A DNA stretch of 46,422 bases, taken from assembly GCF_016583625.1 (NCBI RefSeq), contig NZ_NRRN01000026.1, forward strand, positions 1 through 46,422, in the 5' to 3' direction. Made by a program: the position numbers and the translations under genes. Shown here piece by piece: positions 1-10,427 of this stretch. This stretch comes from Halorhodospira abdelmalekii (lineage in GTDB: Bacteria > Pseudomonadota > Gammaproteobacteria > Nitrococcales > Halorhodospiraceae). Numbering within the stretch: position 1 is the stretch's first letter; every line of letters begins with the position of its first letter. Below the pieces are notes generated by a model that ran no database searches, was not told the origin of the DNA, and saw only the letters and a program-made list of their open reading frames with translations.

Positions 1-251
1 GGGTGGTGGGTGAATTTTCCCGGGGTGATTTGGTGGCGTGTCTCGATGTGCACGGCAGCGAAGTCGCGCGCGGGCTGGTCAGTTATGGCGCCGAAGAGGC
101 CCGGGCGATTGCTGGGCGCTCAAGCAGCGAGATTGAGGGGGCGCTTGGCTATGTCGATGAGCCAGAGCTGATCCACCGCGACAACATGGTGATCACCAAA
201 CTGGCGCGAGAACTTCCCGGCTTTAGTCGTGGAGAGGATGTCAAACGGTGA
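1..251 (+). CDS. proB: Glutamate 5-kinase, C-terminal end (partial)
   Basis: This is the last 80 or so residues of ProB, the ATP-dependent glutamate 5-kinase that starts proline synthesis; the kinase domain lies before the window. The reading frame is open from base 3. The visible part is the RNA-binding-type PUA domain found at the C-terminus of bacterial ProB: an EFSRGDLV strand, an [15 protein letters not shown] segment, and the closing [10 protein letters not shown] ... IHRDNMVI block. In gammaproteobacteria proB commonly follows obgE and precedes rpsT, which matches the order here except for an inserted ankyrin gene. The next gene starts inside proB (ATG at 238), so the two are probably translated from one mRNA. 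Confidence 0.9.
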   Translation, partial: VVGEFSRGDLVACLDVHGSEVARGLVSYGAEEARAIAGRSSSEIEGALGYVDEPELIHRDNMVITKLARELPGFSRGEDVKR

Positions 252-2112
252 GCGCGTGAGAGGCGTTGGCGCTGGATGCACGTTGGGGCTGCGCTTACTG
301 CTTGGTGGGCTGGTGGCGACACAGCTCAGCTGTGCGCTGCTCTGGGGGGAGCCGCAACGAGCCGCCATCGAGGCGATTCGTGACGACGACCATGCCGCCC
401 TGGTCGAGGCGCTTGACAGCGGTATCGATCCCGCCGCAGCGGATCAACATGAACGCACCTTGCTTCACTATGCCGCGGTCTACGGGCGTGAACGGGCGGT
501 CGCCTTACTGCTTGAGCGCGGGGTGGCGACCGATCCAGTCGATGCGGCAGGGCGTCATCCGCTTCACTACGCCGTCGAGGGTGGACACGAGCGGGCAACC
601 CTGCGCCTGCTGGGTGTTGCGCAGCGCATCGATGTGGCCGATGAGCAGGGGCGCACACCGCTGATGATCGCCGCCTTGCGCGGCGAATCACGACTGCTCG
701 AGGCCTTGCTGGCGGCGGGGGCCGATCCCGATCGGCGCGACGCCGCTGGGGCGACGGCGTTGTCGCTCGCTGCTGCAGCCCGCCATCGGGTTGCGGCAGC
801 GCGGCTGCGCGAGGTCAGTCGGCAGGCTGCGGCAGCGCCGGCGGTGGCCGATGTCGTGCGTGCGCGCGATATTGAGACACTGCGCTGGATGCTGGCGCAC
901 GGCCTGAACCCCGAAGCGACCTGGATGGAGCAGGGGCGGCGCGTCAATCTGGCCGATATCGCTGTGGCTGAGAGCGCGCAGATCGCTGCCCTGTTGCAGC
1001 GCTACGGTGTCCGACCGCTGACGGCAGGGTCGGCGGCCTTGGCCGCGGCGGTGCTCAGCGGCGATGAGGCGGCTGTCGAGGCGTTGCTGGCGCGCGCTGT
1101 CGATGCCGATGCTGCGGTGCCGGGGGGCGAGGTTGGCGGGCGCACAGTGCTGCACGAGGCGGCTCGCTTGGGACGGGTGGCCATCATCGAACAGCTGCTC
1201 GAACACGGCGCCGACCCGGCGCGCCCCGATGCCTACGGGGCCGATGCCCTCTGGCATGCAGCCGTGGGCTATGTCGCCTCGGGGGATGCGGTGGCGGGGC
1301 TGGAGCGCGCAGCCAGCCGTAGTGAGACGGTACTGGCGCTGTTGGCCGCCGGGGCCACTCCCGGTGGTGGCGATCACTACGGCTTTGCCCCGCTGCACGC
1401 CGCGGCTGCTTGGGGCGATGGGGAGAGCGTGGCCGCCCTGCTCAATGCCGGCGCACCGCTGGAGCAGCAGGATCGCAACGGTCGGACGGCTCTGACCTTC
1501 GCCGCTCTTTTTGGGAACCACGAGACTGTTGAAGAGCTGCTGAGCCGTGGCGCCGATCCCTCGCCGGTCGATCACTGGGGCGGGACACCGATAACCTATG
1601 CCCGGTTAGCGGCTGCTATGGCAGGCGATGCCGCTGCGCGGACCGCGTTGCGTGAGGCTGGTGGGGGCAAGGCTCCAGGGCCGCGGCGCGGAACTCCACC
1701 GTTGGCGATCGGCCTGGACGAGCGTCGGCTGATGCAGCTCGATCGTGCGGTGGCCATCTACGACAGCGCTCGCGAGGAAGATGAGCAGCGCGGCCGACTG
1801 CTGCCCTATACGACAACTTGCAGCGGTTATAGCTGCATCTATCCGCCCATTGTGGTGCTGCCGCGGGGCACGGTCGTTGAGTTGCTTTACCGTGAGGCTG
1901 GCGATGACGGCCGTCTCTACAGTGTCTACCTAGTGCAGGAGGCGGGGTTGCGCGGTCTGCTCTTTGAGGATTCGTTTTTCGGCGAGTGGCCGCCAGCGGG
2001 GGCGGCGAGCAGCGAGGTGACCATCGGTCGCATCGCTCACATTCGCAGCATGCGCTGGGTCGAGGCCTTTGATATTGATCTGCGGGCGGTCAGTGGCGGC
2101 TTGATCTGGTAG
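238..2112 (+). CDS. Exported ankyrin-repeat protein
   Basis: A 624-residue protein. The ATG at 238 overlaps the end of proB by 14 bases; a GTG at 229 is also in frame. A basic start and a hydrophobic stretch (about residues 16-35) look like a signal peptide or anchor. A Cys at 32 follows QLS, a poor lipobox, so lipidation is uncertain. The middle holds roughly nine ankyrin-type repeats, recognisable by TLLHYAA, HPLHYAV, TPLMIAA, TVLHEAA, APLHAAA and TALTFAA with LLxxGADP ends, split by a less regular stretch near residues 190-270. The last 130 residues are not ankyrin; they contain a Cys-x4-Cys patch ([11 protein letters not shown]) and beta-rich sequence. Ankyrin repeats bind proteins; the partner is unknown. 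The position between proB and rpsT suggests a lineage-specific insertion. Confidence 0.8.
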   Translation: MSNGERVRGVGAGCTLGLRLLLGGLVATQLSCALLWGEPQRAAIEAIRDDDHAALVEALDSGIDPAAADQHERTLLHYAAVYGRERAVALLLERGVATDPVDAAGRHPLHYAVEGGHERATLRLLGVAQRIDVADEQGRTPLMIAALRGESRLLEALLAAGADPDRRDAAGATALSLAAAARHRVAAARLREVSRQAAAAPAVADVVRARDIETLRWMLAHGLNPEATWMEQGRRVNLADIAVAESAQIAALLQRYGVRPLTAGSAALAAAVLSGDEAAVEALLARAVDADAAVPGGEVGGRTVLHEAARLGRVAIIEQLLEHGADPARPDAYGADALWHAAVGYVASGDAVAGLERAASRSETVLALLAAGATPGGGDHYGFAPLHAAAAWGDGESVAALLNAGAPLEQQDRNGRTALTFAALFGNHETVEELLSRGADPSPVDHWGGTPITYARLAAAMAGDAAARTALREAGGGKAPGPRRGTPPLAIGLDERRLMQLDRAVAIYDSAREEDEQRGRLLPYTTTCSGYSCIYPPIVVLPRGTVVELLYREAGDDGRLYSVYLVQEAGLRGLLFEDSFFGEWPPAGAASSEVTIGRIAHIRSMRWVEAFDIDLRAVSGGLIW

Positions 2113-2180
2113 CGATCGACACCAGGCCCGTGCGTGCGTAGGGTGACGCCGCAGCATGGCGGTGGTCGAGTGCTCTTCCC

Positions 2181-2243
2181 GGGAGCGCCGACGTCCCCGC
2201 CGGCAGGGATAAGCAGAATGCCGACGAGGACGCTTGCGCTCCC
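2181..2243. other. Long interrupted hairpin between convergent genes
   Basis: The 5' arm GGGAGCGC (2181-2188) is the exact reverse complement of GCGCTCCC (2236-2243). Inside it CGTCC (2192-2196) pairs with GGACG (2228-2232), and CGGCA (2201-2205) with TGCCG (2219-2223). Symmetric 3-nt and 4-nt internal loops separate the stems. It sits between the end of the ankyrin gene and the end of rpsT. No T-run follows on either strand, so it is not a classic intrinsic terminator. It may be a shared terminator-like structure, an mRNA 3' stabiliser or a dispersed repeat. Confidence 0.5.
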
Positions 2244-2282
2244 AGGCTCGCGAGGCGTAACGCGCGCCCCGGTGCCGTTGGG

Positions 2283-2549
2283 TCAGCTCGCGAGGCTACG
2301 AACGCGCGCGTTAAGGCGTGACTTATGGCGCGCGGCCTTGTTTTTGTGAATGATGCCGTACTGGGCGCCGCGATCAAGGATCCGCGATGCCTCACGATAG
2401 GCCGTCTGTGCCTGACCGTGGTCCCCACTGGCAACGGCCTGCAAGACTTTCTTGATCGAGGAGCGCATCTCGCTGCGGCGCGACTTGTTGCGCAGTCGAC
2501 GAACTTCGGCCTGGCGGGCACGCTTCTTGGCGCTGGGGCTATTTGCCAC
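2283..2549 (-). CDS. rpsT: 30S ribosomal protein S20
   Basis: An 88-residue, very basic protein with the S20 signature: [18 protein letters not shown] at the N-terminus, the RSSIKKV helix, and a closing [17 protein letters not shown] block. Length is normal for the family. S20 binds 16S rRNA in the small subunit. The start codon is GTG at 2549, preceded on the minus strand by AGGAG seven bases upstream. A non-ATG start is notable because E. coli rpsT also uses a weak start (UUG), linked to its autogenous control. A promoter-like pair lies upstream at the end of murJ. It converges on the ankyrin gene. Confidence 0.97.
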   Translation of the reverse strand: MANSPSAKKRARQAEVRRLRNKSRRSEMRSSIKKVLQAVASGDHGQAQTAYREASRILDRGAQYGIIHKNKAARHKSRLNARVRSLAS

Positions 2550-2785
2550 GGTTACACTCCTGCAGTGGTTCGGTTGGCTCGTCTGAGTTGAATGCGTTGA
2601 ATCGCTTCGCCACCTTGTCGACCGCCGAGCCGACCGGATCCAGTCAAACCGTCTTCCGGATCGGTTGGCCCAGGTTTGGCCCAGGTTGACCCCGTGTCAT
2701 TGCTTCGGCCATCGCTCGGCTCAGTGCTGAAGCGGCTGACCCCACGATTAAGCAGCGAAGCGGCGGCTACGCGATAGAATCGCGC

Positions 2786-2814
2786 AATATGCCGATGGCC
2801 GCGGGGGTTGTCAA
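2786..2814 (-). promoter_or_regulatory. Putative sigma-70 promoter for rpsT
   Basis: On the minus strand TTGACA (2809-2814) is followed after 17 bases by CATATT (2786-2791), a perfect -35 and a 4/6 -10. The -35 box overlaps the murJ stop codon. The leader to the rpsT GTG would be about 230 bases and begins with a small hairpin (CGCGAT and ATCGCG around AGA, 2770-2784). No gene is visible in 2550-2810; it also holds an imperfect duplication of TTGGCCCAGGT. Confidence 0.5.
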
Positions 2815-4379
2815 GGGGTACGGTCGGCTGTCGGTTCACGCAACTCGCGTAGACGCAGCCCCAGCGCCAGGATGCCGCCCGTGTAAACTGCGGCGCCGAC
2901 GCCCACCGCAGCAAAGAGCCAAGCGATGCGGGTCATCACTCCGGCCTCCAGCCACGCCTCCAGCTGCAGGGCCGGATAGAGAAGGACCAAAACCATAGCG
3001 CCGGTGGCGATCCCAACCTGCACAAAGAGCCGCCGCCAGCCGCCCTCTGGGCGGTAGACGCCGCGCTGGCGTAAGCCGTAGAAGAGCAGCGCCGAGTTGA
3101 CCGTTGCCGAGGCAGCGGTCGCCCCGGCGAGGGCGACGTGGCCGTAGGCGGTCTCACGCAGGAGCCAGACCGCCGTGATCGACAGCACCAAATTGACGAT
3201 CACGGCCACCACCGCGCAGTAGACCGGGGTGCGCATATCTTCGCGTGAGAAGTAGCCCGGAGTGAGCACCTTGACCAGCACGAACCCGAACAGCCCGAGG
3301 CTGTAGGCGGCCAGCGAGTGGGCGGAGGCGACGACATCGGAAGGGCTGAAGGCGCCGTACTGAAAGAGCGTAGTCAGAATCGGTCCGGCGAGGACGATCA
3401 GGCCAGCGGTGGCTGGGGCGATCACCACCAGGACAAGACGCAGTCCCCAATCGAGGGTGCGTGAGAACTGCTCTGGGGTGGTTGCGGCGTGCTCCGCTGA
3501 GAGCCGTGGCAGCAGTACGGTCCCCAGGGCGATGCCGAAGACCCCCAGCGGCAGTTCGACTAAGCGATCGGAGAAGTAGAGCCAGCTGACGCTGCCGGCG
3601 ATCAAAAAAGAGGCCAGGATGGTATCGACCAACAGGTTGATCTGCATCACCGAAGAGCCAAGGACGGCTGGCCCCATCAGCCGGGCGATGCGGCGCACCC
3701 CCGGGTCGCGCCAGGCGGGACGTGGCATCACCAGCAGCCCTTCGCGCGCCAGGAAGGGCAGCTGCAGCAGCAGTTGCAGCACCCCGGCCACCGCCACCCC
3801 GATCGCCAGGGCGACGATCGGCTCGCTGAGCAGCGGCGATAGCCACAAGGCTGCGCTGATGAGGGTGGCGTTGAGCAGCACCGGGGCGAAGGCGAAGGAG
3901 GCGAAGCGGTTGTAGACGTGCAGGGCGGCCCCAGCGCACGCCACCATCGAGATAAGCAAGATGTAGGGGAAGGTCAGCTGCAACAGCTCGCTGGTCAAGG
4001 CGAAGCGCTCGGGGTCGTCGCGAAAGCCGGGGGCGAAGAGGGTGACGAGGGCCGGTGCGGCGACGATGCCGATGATCACCACGACCAACAGTGCCACTGC
4101 CAAGGTGCCGGCGGTGCGGGCGATCAGCGCGCGCACCTCAGCGTGGCTGCGATGAGCGCGATAGTCGGCCAAGACCGGCACGAACGCTTGCGAGAAGGCG
4201 CCCTCGGCGGTGATCCGGCGCATGAAATTGGGGATCTTGAAGGCGACGATAAAGGCGTCGGTCTGTGGTCCGGAGCCGAAGACGTTGGCGATGATGACAT
4301 CGCGCCCGAGGCCGAGGATGCGCGATAGGAAGGTCAGCGAGCCGAAGGTCAAGAGGTGGCGGAATAGGCCGGTAACCAC
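2811..4379 (-). CDS. murJ: Lipid II flippase
   Basis: A 522-residue polytopic membrane protein of the MurJ/MviN family, which moves lipid-linked peptidoglycan precursor across the inner membrane. The N-terminus carries the family start (LLTFGSLTFLSRILGLGRD), then SGPQTDAFIVAFKIPNFMRR and AEGAFSQAFVPV, which are diagnostic. About 14 hydrophobic helices follow and the length is typical. The start is GTG at 4379, with GGGGAG a few bases upstream; no ATG is better placed. It is read away from ribF, as in many gammaproteobacteria where murJ neighbours rpsT and ribF. The annotation is secure; only the exact start is open. Confidence 0.95.
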   Translation of the reverse strand: MVTGLFRHLLTFGSLTFLSRILGLGRDVIIANVFGSGPQTDAFIVAFKIPNFMRRITAEGAFSQAFVPVLADYRAHRSHAEVRALIARTAGTLAVALLVVVIIGIVAAPALVTLFAPGFRDDPERFALTSELLQLTFPYILLISMVACAGAALHVYNRFASFAFAPVLLNATLISAALWLSPLLSEPIVALAIGVAVAGVLQLLLQLPFLAREGLLVMPRPAWRDPGVRRIARLMGPAVLGSSVMQINLLVDTILASFLIAGSVSWLYFSDRLVELPLGVFGIALGTVLLPRLSAEHAATTPEQFSRTLDWGLRLVLVVIAPATAGLIVLAGPILTTLFQYGAFSPSDVVASAHSLAAYSLGLFGFVLVKVLTPGYFSREDMRTPVYCAVVAVIVNLVLSITAVWLLRETAYGHVALAGATAASATVNSALLFYGLRQRGVYRPEGGWRRLFVQVGIATGAMVLVLLYPALQLEAWLEAGVMTRIAWLFAAVGVGAAVYTGGILALGLRLRELREPTADRTP

Positions 4380-4696
4380 AAGTGTGCGCTCCCCGATCTC
4401 TCAAATTGCCCCGCTGGTCCCGCTGGCCCTGAAGGGTTCGGTAGCCGCAATGGCTCGCAGCCCAAAGCCCCGGCAGAGCCCCCTGGAAGAGCCTATCCCG
4501 GTGGCCACACCGGTGCCCACAACGGCCCAACGGTTTCAACGAGCCCAATGGCCTCAGTGACCTGTGTGCAACCGGTCAGGCGATGGCGCCGGGCATTGTA
4601 CTGGCAGCGGCAAGCCGGCGCACGCAGCCTCTTGGTGGCAGCGCCCTACCGAGTGCCGCCCCGCTCACGTATACTCCCCCTTTTTGTCGATGATTG
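4380..4696. other. Divergent murJ/ribF intergenic region
   Basis: This 317-base stretch has no supportable gene. It must hold the promoters for murJ (minus) and ribF (plus). A TATACT hexamer at 4670-4675 is a plausible ribF -10 box, 27 bases before the ATG, but no good -35 sits at the right distance. CCGGTG (4498-4503) pairs with CACCGG (4508-4513) around a GCCA loop. The rest is GC-rich with short imperfect duplications. Confidence 0.4.
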
Positions 4697-5686
4697 ATGG
4701 AGATCGTTCGCGGAATACACAACGTGCGCGCCCGCCATCGCGGTGCTGCCGTCACCATCGGCAACTTCGATGGGGTGCATCGCGGCCATCAGGCGATGAT
4801 CGCGCAGCTGCGCCAAGCCGCTGCCGAGCGCGGCTGTGCCGCATACGTCGTCACCTTTGAGCCGCACCCGACCGAGTATCTGACGCCGCATCGGGCACCG
4901 GCGCGCCTCACCACTCTGCGCGAGAAGGTGCGACGCCTTGCGGCGACCGGGGTCGACGGGGTCGTCGCGCTGCGCTTCGATCACAGCCTGGCCGGCTTAG
5001 GCGCCGAGGATTTCGCCCTAGAGCTGCTTGGTCGACGCCTAGGTGTGCAGTATGTCTTGGTTGGCGATGACTTCCGCTTCGGCGCTGCTCGCGGCGGTGA
5101 TCTTGCGCTGTTAAGTCGCCTCGGCGCGCGCGCTGGCTTTATCGTGCACGCCATGGAGACGGTCTGCGTAGCCGCCGAGCGGGTGAGCAGCACCCGGGTG
5201 CGTGCGGCCGTGGCGGTCGGCCGGTTTGCTGAGGCGGCCGAACTGCTCGGGCAGCCCTTCCAGGTGAGCGGCCGGGTGGTCCACGGCGATGCCATGGGGC
5301 GGCAGTTGGGGTGGCCGACGGCCAATCTGCGGGTGCCGGCAGCGCGCCTGCCGCTGCGCGGGATCTACGCCGCCCGTGCCTACGAAGAGCGGCCTAAGCG
5401 CGGGCGTGCTGCCGCATCCTCTCAGGTGCTGGACGGGTGGCCGGCAGCGGTGAGTGTCGGTGTTCGCCCGACCATCGACGGGCGGCAGGCCGTCTTCGAG
5501 GCCCACCTGATCGACTTCAGCGGCGATCTCTACGGTCGACACTTGCGCATTGAGCCGGTGCAGTGGTTGCGCGGTGAGCGGCAATTCCCTGGGCTTGAGG
5601 CCTTGGCTCAGCAAATCGGGCGCGATGTCGAAACTGCACGACGACTTTTACAGGGCGATCTCGATCCAAGCGAGGCGGTGACGTGA
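4697..5686 (+). CDS. ribF: Bifunctional riboflavin kinase / FAD synthetase
   Basis: A 329-residue enzyme that phosphorylates riboflavin to FMN and adenylates FMN to FAD. The N-terminal nucleotidyltransferase domain shows [10 protein letters not shown] at residues 22-31 and [14 protein letters not shown] further on, followed by the SSTRVR element. The C-terminal kinase domain shows [20 protein letters not shown] and then [10 protein letters not shown]. Length is slightly over the usual 310, due to a short insert near [14 protein letters not shown] chose the ATG at 4697 over the in-frame TTG at 4694. Its TGA overlaps the GTG of ileS, so the two are coupled, the common ribF-ileS-lspA arrangement. 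Confidence 0.96.
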   Translation: MEIVRGIHNVRARHRGAAVTIGNFDGVHRGHQAMIAQLRQAAAERGCAAYVVTFEPHPTEYLTPHRAPARLTTLREKVRRLAATGVDGVVALRFDHSLAGLGAEDFALELLGRRLGVQYVLVGDDFRFGAARGGDLALLSRLGARAGFIVHAMETVCVAAERVSSTRVRAAVAVGRFAEAAELLGQPFQVSGRVVHGDAMGRQLGWPTANLRVPAARLPLRGIYAARAYEERPKRGRAAASSQVLDGWPAAVSVGVRPTIDGRQAVFEAHLIDFSGDLYGRHLRIEPVQWLRGERQFPGLEALAQQIGRDVETARRLLQGDLDPSEAVT

Positions 5687-8514
5687 GCGATTATAAGCAG
5701 ACTCTGAATCTTCCCCATACCGAATTTCCCATGCGCGCTCGTTTGGCCGAGCGTGAACCGCAGCGGTTGGCGCGCTGGCACGACGAGGGGCTCTACCAGA
5801 GGGTGCGTGAGGCCCGCCGTGGTGCCGAGCGCTTCATCCTGCACGACGGTCCCCCCTACGCCAACGGCGATATCCACATCGGCCACGCCGTCAATAAGAT
5901 CCTCAAGGACATCATCGTTAAGGCGCGTACCCTCGATGGCTACGACGCCCCTTACGTCCCAGGGTGGGACTGCCACGGCCTACCGATCGAGCACAAGATC
6001 GAGGAGAGCGTCGGGAAGCCGGGGCGCGATCTCGACTACGCCGAATTCCGTCAGCACTGCCGTGACTTTGCCAGCGCCCAAGTCGAGCAGCAGCGGCGCG
6101 ATTTCGAACGCCTCGGGGTGCTTGGGGCGTGGGATCGGCCCTACCGCACCATGGACTACGCCACCGAGGCCGGTATTCTGCGGGCGTTAGCGCGCATCTT
6201 CGAAGCCGGACACATCACGCGCGGCTTTAAGCCGGTCTACTGGTGCGCCGATTGCGGCTCGGCCCTCGCCGAGGCCGAGGTCGAGTACGAAGAGCGCACC
6301 TCACCGGCCGTCGATGTCCGCTTTCCCCTCGTCGACGCCGCCGACTTAGAGGGTCGTCTCCACTTAGAGGGGGAGGGGGCGCAGGCCGGGCCGGCGGCGG
6401 TTGTGATCTGGACGACGACCCCGTGGACGCTGCCAGCGAACCGGGCGGTGGCGCTGCACTGTGATCTGGAGTACGTCGTCGTGGCGGTTGAGCAGCGCGA
6501 ACGCCTGCTGCTCGCCGCGGAGCTGCTTGAGGCGACGCTGGCGCGTGCCGGTATCGAGCGCTACGAGATCGTCGGACGCTGTCGCGGGGCCGACCTGGAA
6601 GACCTGCAACTGCACCACCCCTTCCTGGAGCGCGTTGTACCGGTCGTGCTGGCCGACCACGTCACCGTCGAGGGCGGCACCGGCTGTGTCCACATCGCCC
6701 CGGGACACGGTCAGGACGATTATATCGTCGGTAAGCGCTACGGCCTGGAGGTGACCAATCCGGTCGATGGCAACGGCTGCTTCTTCGCCGAGACCGAGCA
6801 CTTCGGCGGTCTGAACGTCTTCGCCGCCAACCCCGAAGTCATCCGCGTCCTCGAGGCGCGTGGTGCGCTGCTTCACCACGCCCCTTATCAGCACAGCTAC
6901 CCGCACTGCTGGCGCCATAAGAGCCCAGTGATCTTCCGTGCCACCCCGCAGTGGTTTATCGACCTGGAGCGCGCGGGGCTGCGCGCTCGGGCCTTGGCAG
7001 AGATCGCCAAAGTGGAGTGGCTGCCGCAGTGGGGTGAGGCGCGTATTGAGGCCATGGTGCGTGGCCGCCCCGATTGGTGCATCTCGCGGCAGCGCCACTG
7101 GGGGGTGCCGATTGCCCTCTTTGTCGATCGACGCAGCGGTGAGCCGCACCCGGAGACACCGGCGATCATGGAAGAGGTGGCCCGGCGCATGGAGCGCGAG
7201 GGGCTTGAGGCGTGGTGGCGGCTTGAGCCGGTCGACTTGCTCGGCGATGCCGCGGCGGACTACGAGAAGGTGACCGATATCCTCGATGTCTGGTTCGACT
7301 CCGGGGTGACGCACACGACCGTGTTGGAGCGCCATCCCGATCTGCAGCAGCCGGCCGATCTCTACCTGGAAGGCTCCGATCAGCACCGCGGCTGGTTCCA
7401 ATCGTCGCTGCTCGCCGCGACCGCCATCCACGGTCATGCGCCGTATAAGGCGGTGTTGACGCACGGCTTTACTGTCGATGAGCAGGGCCGGAAGATGTCA
7501 AAATCGCGCGGCAACGTCGTCGCCCCGCAAGACGTCATGGACCGGCTCGGCGCCGATATCTTACGGCTGTGGGTGGCCTCGGCCGACTACAGCGGCGAGA
7601 TCGCCGTCTCTGAAAACATCTTGCAGCGCACCGCCGATGCCTACCGGCGCATGCGCAACACCGCCCGCTTCCTGCTCGGCAACCTCCACGGCTTCGAGCC
7701 GCAGCGCGATCGACTGCCGAGTGCGCAGCTGCTGCCGCTCGATCGCTGGGCGGTCGCCCGCACCCTGGAACTGCAGCAGGCCATCGTCGCCGCCTACGAT
7801 CGCTACGAGATGCACCGCATCTACCACCTGCTGCACAACTTCTGTGTCGTCGATCTGGGTGGCTTCTATCTCGATATCATCAAAGATCGCCTCTATACGA
7901 CGCCGCCTGAGAGCCGCGCCCGCCGCTCGGCCCAGACGGCGCTCTATCACATCGCCGAAGCCTTGGTGCGCTGGCTGGCGCCGATCCTCTCCTTTACTGC
8001 CGATGAGATCTGGGAGCTGCTGCCCGGGGAGCGCGAGTCGACGGTCTTTGCCGCCCACTGGTACGCCGACCTGGAGTCGGCCGATGCGGTCGCCGGGGTG
8101 GCGGCGGAGCGCTTTTGGGAGCGGGTCATCGAGGTGCGCACGGTGGTGAGCCGCGAGCTGGAGCGGCTGCGCAACGCCAAGGTCATCGGCGCCAATCTCG
8201 ATGCCGAGGTCGCCCTCTACGTCCCCGAGGCGCTAGCTGCGGAGTTGGCGCCGCTGGGCGATGAGCTGCGCTTCGTGCTGATCACCTCGGCGGCGACGCT
8301 GGCGCCGCTGGCCCAGGCACCGGAGGAGGCCGTAGCGGCAACGCTGGAAGATGGCACCGCGGTGCGTATGGTCGTCACCGCCAGTGCCCATGAGAAGTGC
8401 CCACGCTGCTGGCACCGACGGCCCGATATCGGCTCGAGTGTCGAGCACCCGGCGCTCTGCGGGCGCTGTGTCGAGAACGTCAGCGGGGCTGGCGAGCAGC
8501 GGCAGGTGGCCTAG
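5683..8514 (+). CDS. ileS: Isoleucyl-tRNA synthetase
   Basis: A 943-residue class I aminoacyl-tRNA synthetase charging tRNA-Ile. The Rossmann core has [15 protein letters not shown] with HIGH at 65-68 and KMSKS at 604-608. Between them lies the CP1 editing domain with the conserved [12 protein letters not shown] segment. The C-terminal end carries a four-cysteine zinc motif (CPRCW ... CGRCV), as in bacterial IleS of the E. coli type. Start is GTG at 5683, overlapping the ribF stop by four bases (GTGA). It is followed four bases later by lspA. Confidence 0.98.
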   Translation: MSDYKQTLNLPHTEFPMRARLAEREPQRLARWHDEGLYQRVREARRGAERFILHDGPPYANGDIHIGHAVNKILKDIIVKARTLDGYDAPYVPGWDCHGLPIEHKIEESVGKPGRDLDYAEFRQHCRDFASAQVEQQRRDFERLGVLGAWDRPYRTMDYATEAGILRALARIFEAGHITRGFKPVYWCADCGSALAEAEVEYEERTSPAVDVRFPLVDAADLEGRLHLEGEGAQAGPAAVVIWTTTPWTLPANRAVALHCDLEYVVVAVEQRERLLLAAELLEATLARAGIERYEIVGRCRGADLEDLQLHHPFLERVVPVVLADHVTVEGGTGCVHIAPGHGQDDYIVGKRYGLEVTNPVDGNGCFFAETEHFGGLNVFAANPEVIRVLEARGALLHHAPYQHSYPHCWRHKSPVIFRATPQWFIDLERAGLRARALAEIAKVEWLPQWGEARIEAMVRGRPDWCISRQRHWGVPIALFVDRRSGEPHPETPAIMEEVARRMEREGLEAWWRLEPVDLLGDAAADYEKVTDILDVWFDSGVTHTTVLERHPDLQQPADLYLEGSDQHRGWFQSSLLAATAIHGHAPYKAVLTHGFTVDEQGRKMSKSRGNVVAPQDVMDRLGADILRLWVASADYSGEIAVSENILQRTADAYRRMRNTARFLLGNLHGFEPQRDRLPSAQLLPLDRWAVARTLELQQAIVAAYDRYEMHRIYHLLHNFCVVDLGGFYLDIIKDRLYTTPPESRARRSAQTALYHIAEALVRWLAPILSFTADEIWELLPGERESTVFAAHWYADLESADAVAGVAAERFWERVIEVRTVVSRELERLRNAKVIGANLDAEVALYVPEALAAELAPLGDELRFVLITSAATLAPLAQAPEEAVAATLEDGTAVRMVVTASAHEKCPRCWHRRPDIGSSVEHPALCGRCVENVSGAGEQRQVA

Positions 8515-8518
8515 TCGG

Positions 8519-8989
8519 ATGGGGTTCTATCGCTGGTTGTGGGTCGCTGCGGCGATCATTGTGCTCGATCAGTTCACCAAGCTGTGGGCCGATGTTGCAC
8601 TACCGCTGGGGGGGTCGCTGGAGCTGTTGCCGGTGTTGAATCTGACCCTGGGCTACAATACCGGGGCGGCCTTTAGTCTGCTGGGCGAGGGCAGCGGGTG
8701 GCAGCGGTGGTTTCTGATCGCGATCGCGGTCGGCGTCAGCGCCTATCTGCTCTACTGGCTGCGGCAAATCGCTGCACACTCGATGCTGCTGGCGAGCGGC
8801 TTGACCTTGATCTTGGCCGGGGCGATCGGCAACTTGATCGATCGGGTGCGTTTTGGCTACGTGATCGACTTTATCCACCTCTACTATCAAGATTGGCACT
8901 GGCCGATCTTCAATGTCGCCGATATCGCCATTACCCTTGGGGTTGGGTTCGTCCTGCTGGCGCTGTTTCGGGAGAGGAAGCAACCGTGA
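8519..8989 (+). CDS. lspA: Lipoprotein signal peptidase
   Basis: A 156-residue inner-membrane aspartyl protease (signal peptidase II) that removes the signal peptide from prolipoproteins. Four hydrophobic segments are seen. The family motifs are present: VLDQFTK near residue 15, YNTGAAFS at 46-53, GNLIDRV at 104-110, VIDF with D117 and FNVADIAI with D135; D117 and D135 are the expected catalytic pair by spacing. The ATG at 8519 follows the ileS stop by four bases; the frame is open further upstream but that part overlaps ileS and is not family-like. Its TGA overlaps the GTG of ispH. Confidence 0.96.
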   Translation: MGFYRWLWVAAAIIVLDQFTKLWADVALPLGGSLELLPVLNLTLGYNTGAAFSLLGEGSGWQRWFLIAIAVGVSAYLLYWLRQIAAHSMLLASGLTLILAGAIGNLIDRVRFGYVIDFIHLYYQDWHWPIFNVADIAITLGVGFVLLALFRERKQP

Positions 8990-9948
8990 CCAAAATCATC
9001 TTGGCCAATCCGCGCGGCTTCTGTGCCGGGGTCGATCGGGCGATCGCGGTCGTCGAGCGGGCGCTGGAGGTGTGTGGCACGCCGGTCTATGTCCGTCACG
9101 AAGTGGTGCACAACCGTTATGTGGTCGAGGATCTGCGCAAGCGCGGGGCGGTCTTTGTCGAAGAACTCGATGAAGTGCCCGATGGGGCGACGGTGATCTT
9201 CAGTGCTCACGGTGTGCCGCAGCACGTTGTCGACGAGGCGTTGCGCCGTCAGCTGCAGGTCTTCGACGCCACCTGTCCATTGGTCACCAAGGTCCATAAA
9301 GAGGTGCGCGCCCACGCCGAGCAAGGCCGCGAGGTGATCTTGATCGGCCACGCCGGCCACCCCGAGGTCGAGGGGACCATGGGGCAGTACATTCCGCCGC
9401 CCGGTGAGCGGGGTGGAATCTACCTCGTGCAAAGCGAGCAAGAGGCGCGCGAGTTACAGGTTCGCTATTCAGACGAGCTGGCCTTCGTCACCCAGACCAC
9501 GCTCTCGGTCGACGACGCAGCGGTTGTAGTCAACGCCCTCAAGGAGCGTTTTCCGAAGATCCGTGGGCCGCGCAAGAACGACATCTGCTACGCCACCCAG
9601 AACCGGCAGGATGCGGTACGCAGCCTCGCCGATGAGGTCGAGCTGCTGCTCGTGCTCGGCTCGGTCAACAGTTCGAACTCCAACCGCCTGCGCGAGCTCG
9701 CCGCGCGCTGCGGCACCCGTGCTTTCCTGATCGACGGGGCGGCCGACCTGCAACGCGAATGGCTCGACGGTTGTCAGGCGGTTGGCGTTACCGCCGGGGC
9801 CTCAGCCCCCGAGAGCACCGTCGTCGAGGTCGTCGAGCAGCTGCAGCTCTGGGGGTGTGAGGCGCCCGAAGAGCGCATCGCCGGCAAACCCGAGCACGTC
9901 ACCTTCGGCCTGCCCCGCGAGTTGGCGAAGAAGCTGGAGGGCTCCTAG
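8986..9948 (+). CDS. ispH: 4-hydroxy-3-methylbut-2-enyl diphosphate reductase
   Basis: A 320-residue Fe-S enzyme making IPP and DMAPP from HMBPP in the last step of the MEP pathway. The three cluster ligands are C13 (RGFCAGV), C97 (DATCPLV) and C201 (NDICYAT), with HPEVEGT supplying the conserved acid region and [11 protein letters not shown] near the C-terminus. GTG start at 8986 overlaps the lspA stop (GTGA), so it is coupled to ribF-ileS-lspA. Its product ultimately feeds the CrtE-CrtB-CrtI carotenoid branch and the isoprenoid tail of BChl. Confidence 0.97.
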   Translation: MTKIILANPRGFCAGVDRAIAVVERALEVCGTPVYVRHEVVHNRYVVEDLRKRGAVFVEELDEVPDGATVIFSAHGVPQHVVDEALRRQLQVFDATCPLVTKVHKEVRAHAEQGREVILIGHAGHPEVEGTMGQYIPPPGERGGIYLVQSEQEARELQVRYSDELAFVTQTTLSVDDAAVVVNALKERFPKIRGPRKNDICYATQNRQDAVRSLADEVELLLVLGSVNSSNSNRLRELAARCGTRAFLIDGAADLQREWLDGCQAVGVTAGASAPESTVVEVVEQLQLWGCEAPEERIAGKPEHVTFGLPRELAKKLEGS

Positions 9949-9971
9949 GGCCGTCTGCCTACGCCGCCCCG

Positions 9972-10169
9972 CTACAAGTAGCCCTTCTCGCGCAAGATCA
10001 TGTAGGCGATGCCGCTGCCGACGCAGATCGAGGTGATCATCCAGCTCAGCGAGATTAAGCGCGGGCTGAGCGCGGTAGCGACGAAGATCATCAACAGCAG
10101 CGTAAAGCCGATGCCGACCCCGGCTGAGACGATCACTTTACCGCTCCAGGTGCTGGTATCCAGGTCCAT
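9972..10169 (-). CDS. Small two-helix membrane protein, unknown
   Basis: A 65-residue minus-strand ORF starting at the ATG at 10169 (MDLDTSTWSGKVIVSAGVG). The frame is open to 10229, but the extra N-terminal part is basic and unlike coding sequence. Two hydrophobic segments (about residues 12-32 and 40-56) are separated by SPRLISLSW, and the protein ends in LREKGYL. I do not recognise the family. It converges on ispH with a 23-base gap. A purine-rich AAGGGGAT lies about 10 bases before the ATG. Coding potential rests on the clean two-helix pattern, so this is moderately supported. Confidence 0.5.
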   Translation of the reverse strand: MDLDTSTWSGKVIVSAGVGIGFTLLLMIFVATALSPRLISLSWMITSICVGSGIAYMILREKGYL

Positions 10170-10427
10170 GTTCTTCAATCCCCTTCGCAATGTCGTTGTC
10201 TTTTCAGGTCTTCGCTCGGCGCGCTGCATCCGGCCGACCGCGTATCTTACCGCAAAAGTTAAGGGCTTCGCGCCTGCCTGACAAGTCCGCAGCGAGTGGG
10301 CGATAGCTCCACGGCAACTCCACGGGGCCTCTGCGGCCTATTGATAGGCGTCTCTCTTCTTCCCCTGGGCCGCTCCCCCCGCTAACATACCGGCGTTCTG
10401 TCACACGACCACCTGGGGAGCCCGCCG
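10170..10427. other. Intergenic region before trpB, with a hairpin
   Basis: No gene is visible. GCCTAT (10336-10341) is mirrored by ATAGGC (10344-10349), giving a tight hairpin followed on the plus strand by the pyrimidine run TCTCTCTTCTTCCCC. That is a terminator-like or attenuator-like arrangement about 80 bases before trpB. No Trp-codon-rich leader peptide was found, so classical attenuation is not supported. A clear -35/-10 pair for trpB was not seen. Confidence 0.3.

Noticed and set aside
3918-4328. 136-codon plus-strand ORF opposite murJ
   Set aside because: Composition is that of antisense of a GC-rich gene (Gly/Asp/Gln-rich), and murJ on the other strand is certain.
8351-8518. N-terminal extension of lspA into ileS
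   Set aside because: The extra residues are an out-of-frame reading of the ileS zinc-finger region; LspA begins at the ATG at 8519.
10336-10349. Tryptophan attenuator before trpB
   Set aside because: A hairpin and pyrimidine run exist, but no leader peptide with Trp codons was found.
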